Shown: piece by piece, positions 39,601 through 40,069 of the stretch | Layout: each line of letters starts with the position of its first letter | Position numbering within the stretch: position 1 is the first letter of the stretch | Source of the DNA: DRQF01 sp964559135 | GTDB lineage: Bacteria; Planctomycetota; GCA-002687715; DRQF01 | DNA length: 40,069 bases | Direction of reading: 5' to 3' | NCBI GenBank assembly: GCA_964559135.1 | Contig: CAZLGG010000029.1 | Coordinates: 1 to 40,069 of the forward strand | The notes under the pieces: model-generated | What the model was told of the DNA's origin: nothing | What the model saw: the letters and a program-made list of their open reading frames with translations, nothing else | Databases searched by the model: none | Program-made: the position numbers and the translations under genes

Positions 39601-40069
39601 GCTGCCTCTTTCGCCCTGTATCAACACAGGTGACCAAGCCGCGGGCATCAGCGTTTTCAGCGATTTTCGCGAGGCCTCACGGGTTCTGGACGCCCAGCTC
39701 GACGGCAACATGTTGGCGGACATGGGCGCCTATGAGTACAGCCGTTGGCGGATGGATGCCGTGGGGGCGCCCCGCATCGGGGGAGCGGTCACGTTCACGG
39801 TCACGGGTGATCCAGGAGGCTTGGTCGTCCTGTTGAGCGGCCTTCTGGACGGAGCCTTCTTCGCGCCGCCCTACGGTTTCATCCTGGCCGGCAACGCGAC
39901 CTTGAGTCTCATCACGACCGTGTCCGTCGGCACACCCGTTACGTCGCCCATTCCCGCCGACCCGTCGATCATCGGCTTCCCCTTTGGCGTCCAGGCCGTG
40001 ACGATCCTCGCGGTCGACCCTTCGAAGGGCAACGCCATCAATATGTATCGCGCCAAGGTCCTTCCTTGA
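36644..40069 (+). CDS. Large secreted beta-helix repeat protein, interrupted by an assembly gap
   Basis: The frame runs 1141 codons, with stop TGA at the very end of the window; 34 codons are unknown because of Ns. A signal peptide (MLNRSAYSLLVFVVVLSLRPMGAQ) is followed by modules of 196 residues. Each has a beta strand ending in IKF or VKF, then VDGTL, an FTSxxDDxxGGDTNxxG segment resembling a calcium loop, GDWRGLVFN, and a right-handed beta-helix stretch with LDNCEVVFGG. The last part reads DADPLFVDP, LDLLPLSPCINTGDQA and DMGAYEYS, as in the choice-of-anchor Q domain, and then an end domain (GDPGGLVVLLSGLLDG). I infer a long surface-exposed fibre or adhesin. ATG 36644 has AGGAA upstream. 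True length is uncertain: the gap probably hides at least 349 bases. Confidence 0.85.
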   Translation: MLNRSAYSLLVFVVVLSLRPMGAQSPPLLSGVVADGIQGPLVSGTVYIAISTINVPAGSTLTIPFDVTIKFMPGTSFIIDGTLVCNGTTNGPIAFTSFADDSHGGDTNGNGPSLGAPGDWRGLVFNGGAGASHLDHCQVLWGGQAGFSGIQTSAGITVLNTLISDFSGNAIDLQNVDSGVTIANSAIENNGGYAVTNCPIQALAGFSATTASGNVLGDYQRVTVGALTASLTISPNNLLGTVFVAAINLSVPTGLTLTLTAGVTIKFLPGRQLTVDGTLDASTGVGIPISFTSYADDSRGGDTNKDGPSTGTPGDWRGIVFNLNSAASVLDNCEVVFGGNSGFFGLQISAGITVSNTLVAQCSNDAIGLQNLNSGVTITNCQLMNNAGYPMDGVDIRSLQNFSGNTASGNTLGDYAHVVVGTVSVPLTIGFDNLPNSVLVVDANMSIPSSSALTLDPGLIVKFTGGRQVTVDGTLTCLGASGNPIVFTSLDDDAHGGDTNNNGATTGAPGDWRGLVFNPNSVASVLDNCEVVFGGNSGFFXXXXXXXXXXXXXXXXXXXXXXXXXXXXXXXXXXKFTGGRQVTVDGTLTCLGASGNPIVFTSLDDDAHGGDTAKDGVTTGAPGDWRGLIFNANSVASVLDNCQVVFGGGAGFAGIQIGAPIQVSGCHISDCAADGILIASGPAAIGAVIEDSLFTNNGAVAINGVTLDHLPFFVNNQANGNGGDFVHVVSAFTIATDVTVGPQNLISDVVVVSSDIAVPASRRLTLLPGVIVKFQAGQRTVQAFGTLDVQGTGARPVVFTIFEDDEYGGDTNNDGVTTAPAPGGWRGFIFAGNSLNSRMEHTLIRYGGAGGFSGLLTQAPTLSLRGVRIEHGAADGFRLLDVGGNPSNLVAFDCQGDGIRLEGGTFALRHATSTANGGVGVFRTVVSAATAINTISWNNGAGNFAGFGVGDVIASDGDPALAGLNGNIDADPLFVDPSVGVGNLDLLPLSPCINTGDQAAGISVFSDFREASRVLDAQLDGNMLADMGAYEYSRWRMDAVGAPRIGGAVTFTVTGDPGGLVVLLSGLLDGAFFAPPYGFILAGNATLSLITTVSVGTPVTSPIPADPSIIGFPFGVQAVTILAVDPSKGNAINMYRAKVLP
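36851..38959 (+). repeat. Tandem 588-bp coding modules
   Basis: Counting from the Lys codon of each IKF/VKF motif, modules start at 36851, 37439 and 38027, exactly 588 bases apart; the next, after the gap, starts at 38366, and a longer diverged one (594 bases later) at 38960. The TGG codon of GDWRG gives the same period (37001, 37589, 38177). Modules 3 and 4 start with 55 identical bases, and modules 2 and 3 share another identical 55-base stretch before the gap. This points to recent duplication or gene conversion. Confidence 0.85.
38264..38363. other. Assembly gap of 100 N
   Basis: A run of exactly 100 N, the usual placeholder for a scaffold gap of unknown size. It lies in the middle of a 588-bp module. 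If that module is complete, 349 bases are missing (or 349 plus whole modules), and this value also keeps the reading frame. Confidence 0.95.

Overview
The window is about 40 kb of GC-rich bacterial chromosome with dense genes, many of them joined by start/stop overlaps (ATGA, GTGA, TTGA). I infer an uncultured Planctomycetota-like bacterium. The evidence is large secreted proteins with regulatory-like beta-sandwich, PKD, FG-GAP and beta-helix modules ending in similar glycine/proline-rich C-terminal domains, together with a membrane sulfatase-fold protein and FGE-like domains. I see no rRNA, tRNA, CRISPR array, insertion sequence or integrase. A run of 100 Ns at 38264-38363 shows this is a draft scaffold, probably metagenomic.

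Layout. 1-2036 (minus): a metallopeptidase-family protein cut by the window edge whose zinc motif looks lost, then a transaldolase. 2127-5367 (plus): a coupled trio of ABC ATPase, ABC exporter permease and TauE/SafE-type exporter. 5399-6130 (minus): a cupin and a hypothetical protein. 6313-7011 (plus): an AAA ATPase of the DUF4143 family with an internal deletion. 7123-12719 (minus): adenosylhomocysteinase, an FGE-like membrane protein and a membrane sulfatase-fold protein with HEAT-like C-terminus. 12992-16704 (plus): a small membrane protein, a secreted alpha/beta hydrolase and a secreted beta-propeller. 16801-18601: a CinA-like domain protein, a metallophosphoesterase and a small membrane protein.

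18663-25807 (plus) is the core of the window: seven tightly coupled tetrapyrrole genes, hemE-hemH-hemY-hemX-hemA-hemC-hemD, with hemL alone at 33111. The order looks like the two Bacillus-type operons (hemEHY and hemAXCD) joined. hemB and a coproporphyrinogen oxidase/decarboxylase are not in the window. The ferrochelatase-like protein has Ser where the family has its catalytic His, and HemE has Ser at another conserved active-site His.

25818-32975 (minus) holds two collinear paralogues built of carboxypeptidase-regulatory-like modules and a PD40/PKD secreted protein. 33111-35458 holds hemL, a 28-residue basic ORF that resembles ribosomal protein bL37, and a cobalamin-binding-type protein without signal peptide. 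35502-40069 holds two divergent surface genes: an FG-GAP protein broken by one extra base in a homopolymer, and a beta-helix protein made of exact 588-bp modules, with a G12 tract upstream and an assembly gap inside.

The most notable points are the degenerate ferrochelatase inside a full hem operon, the candidate bL37 micro-ORF, three other proteins that keep a family fold but lack its chemistry (peptidase, sulfatase, FGE), and the 588-bp repeat protein. All family assignments rest on reading the sequence and recalled motifs; no searches were run.
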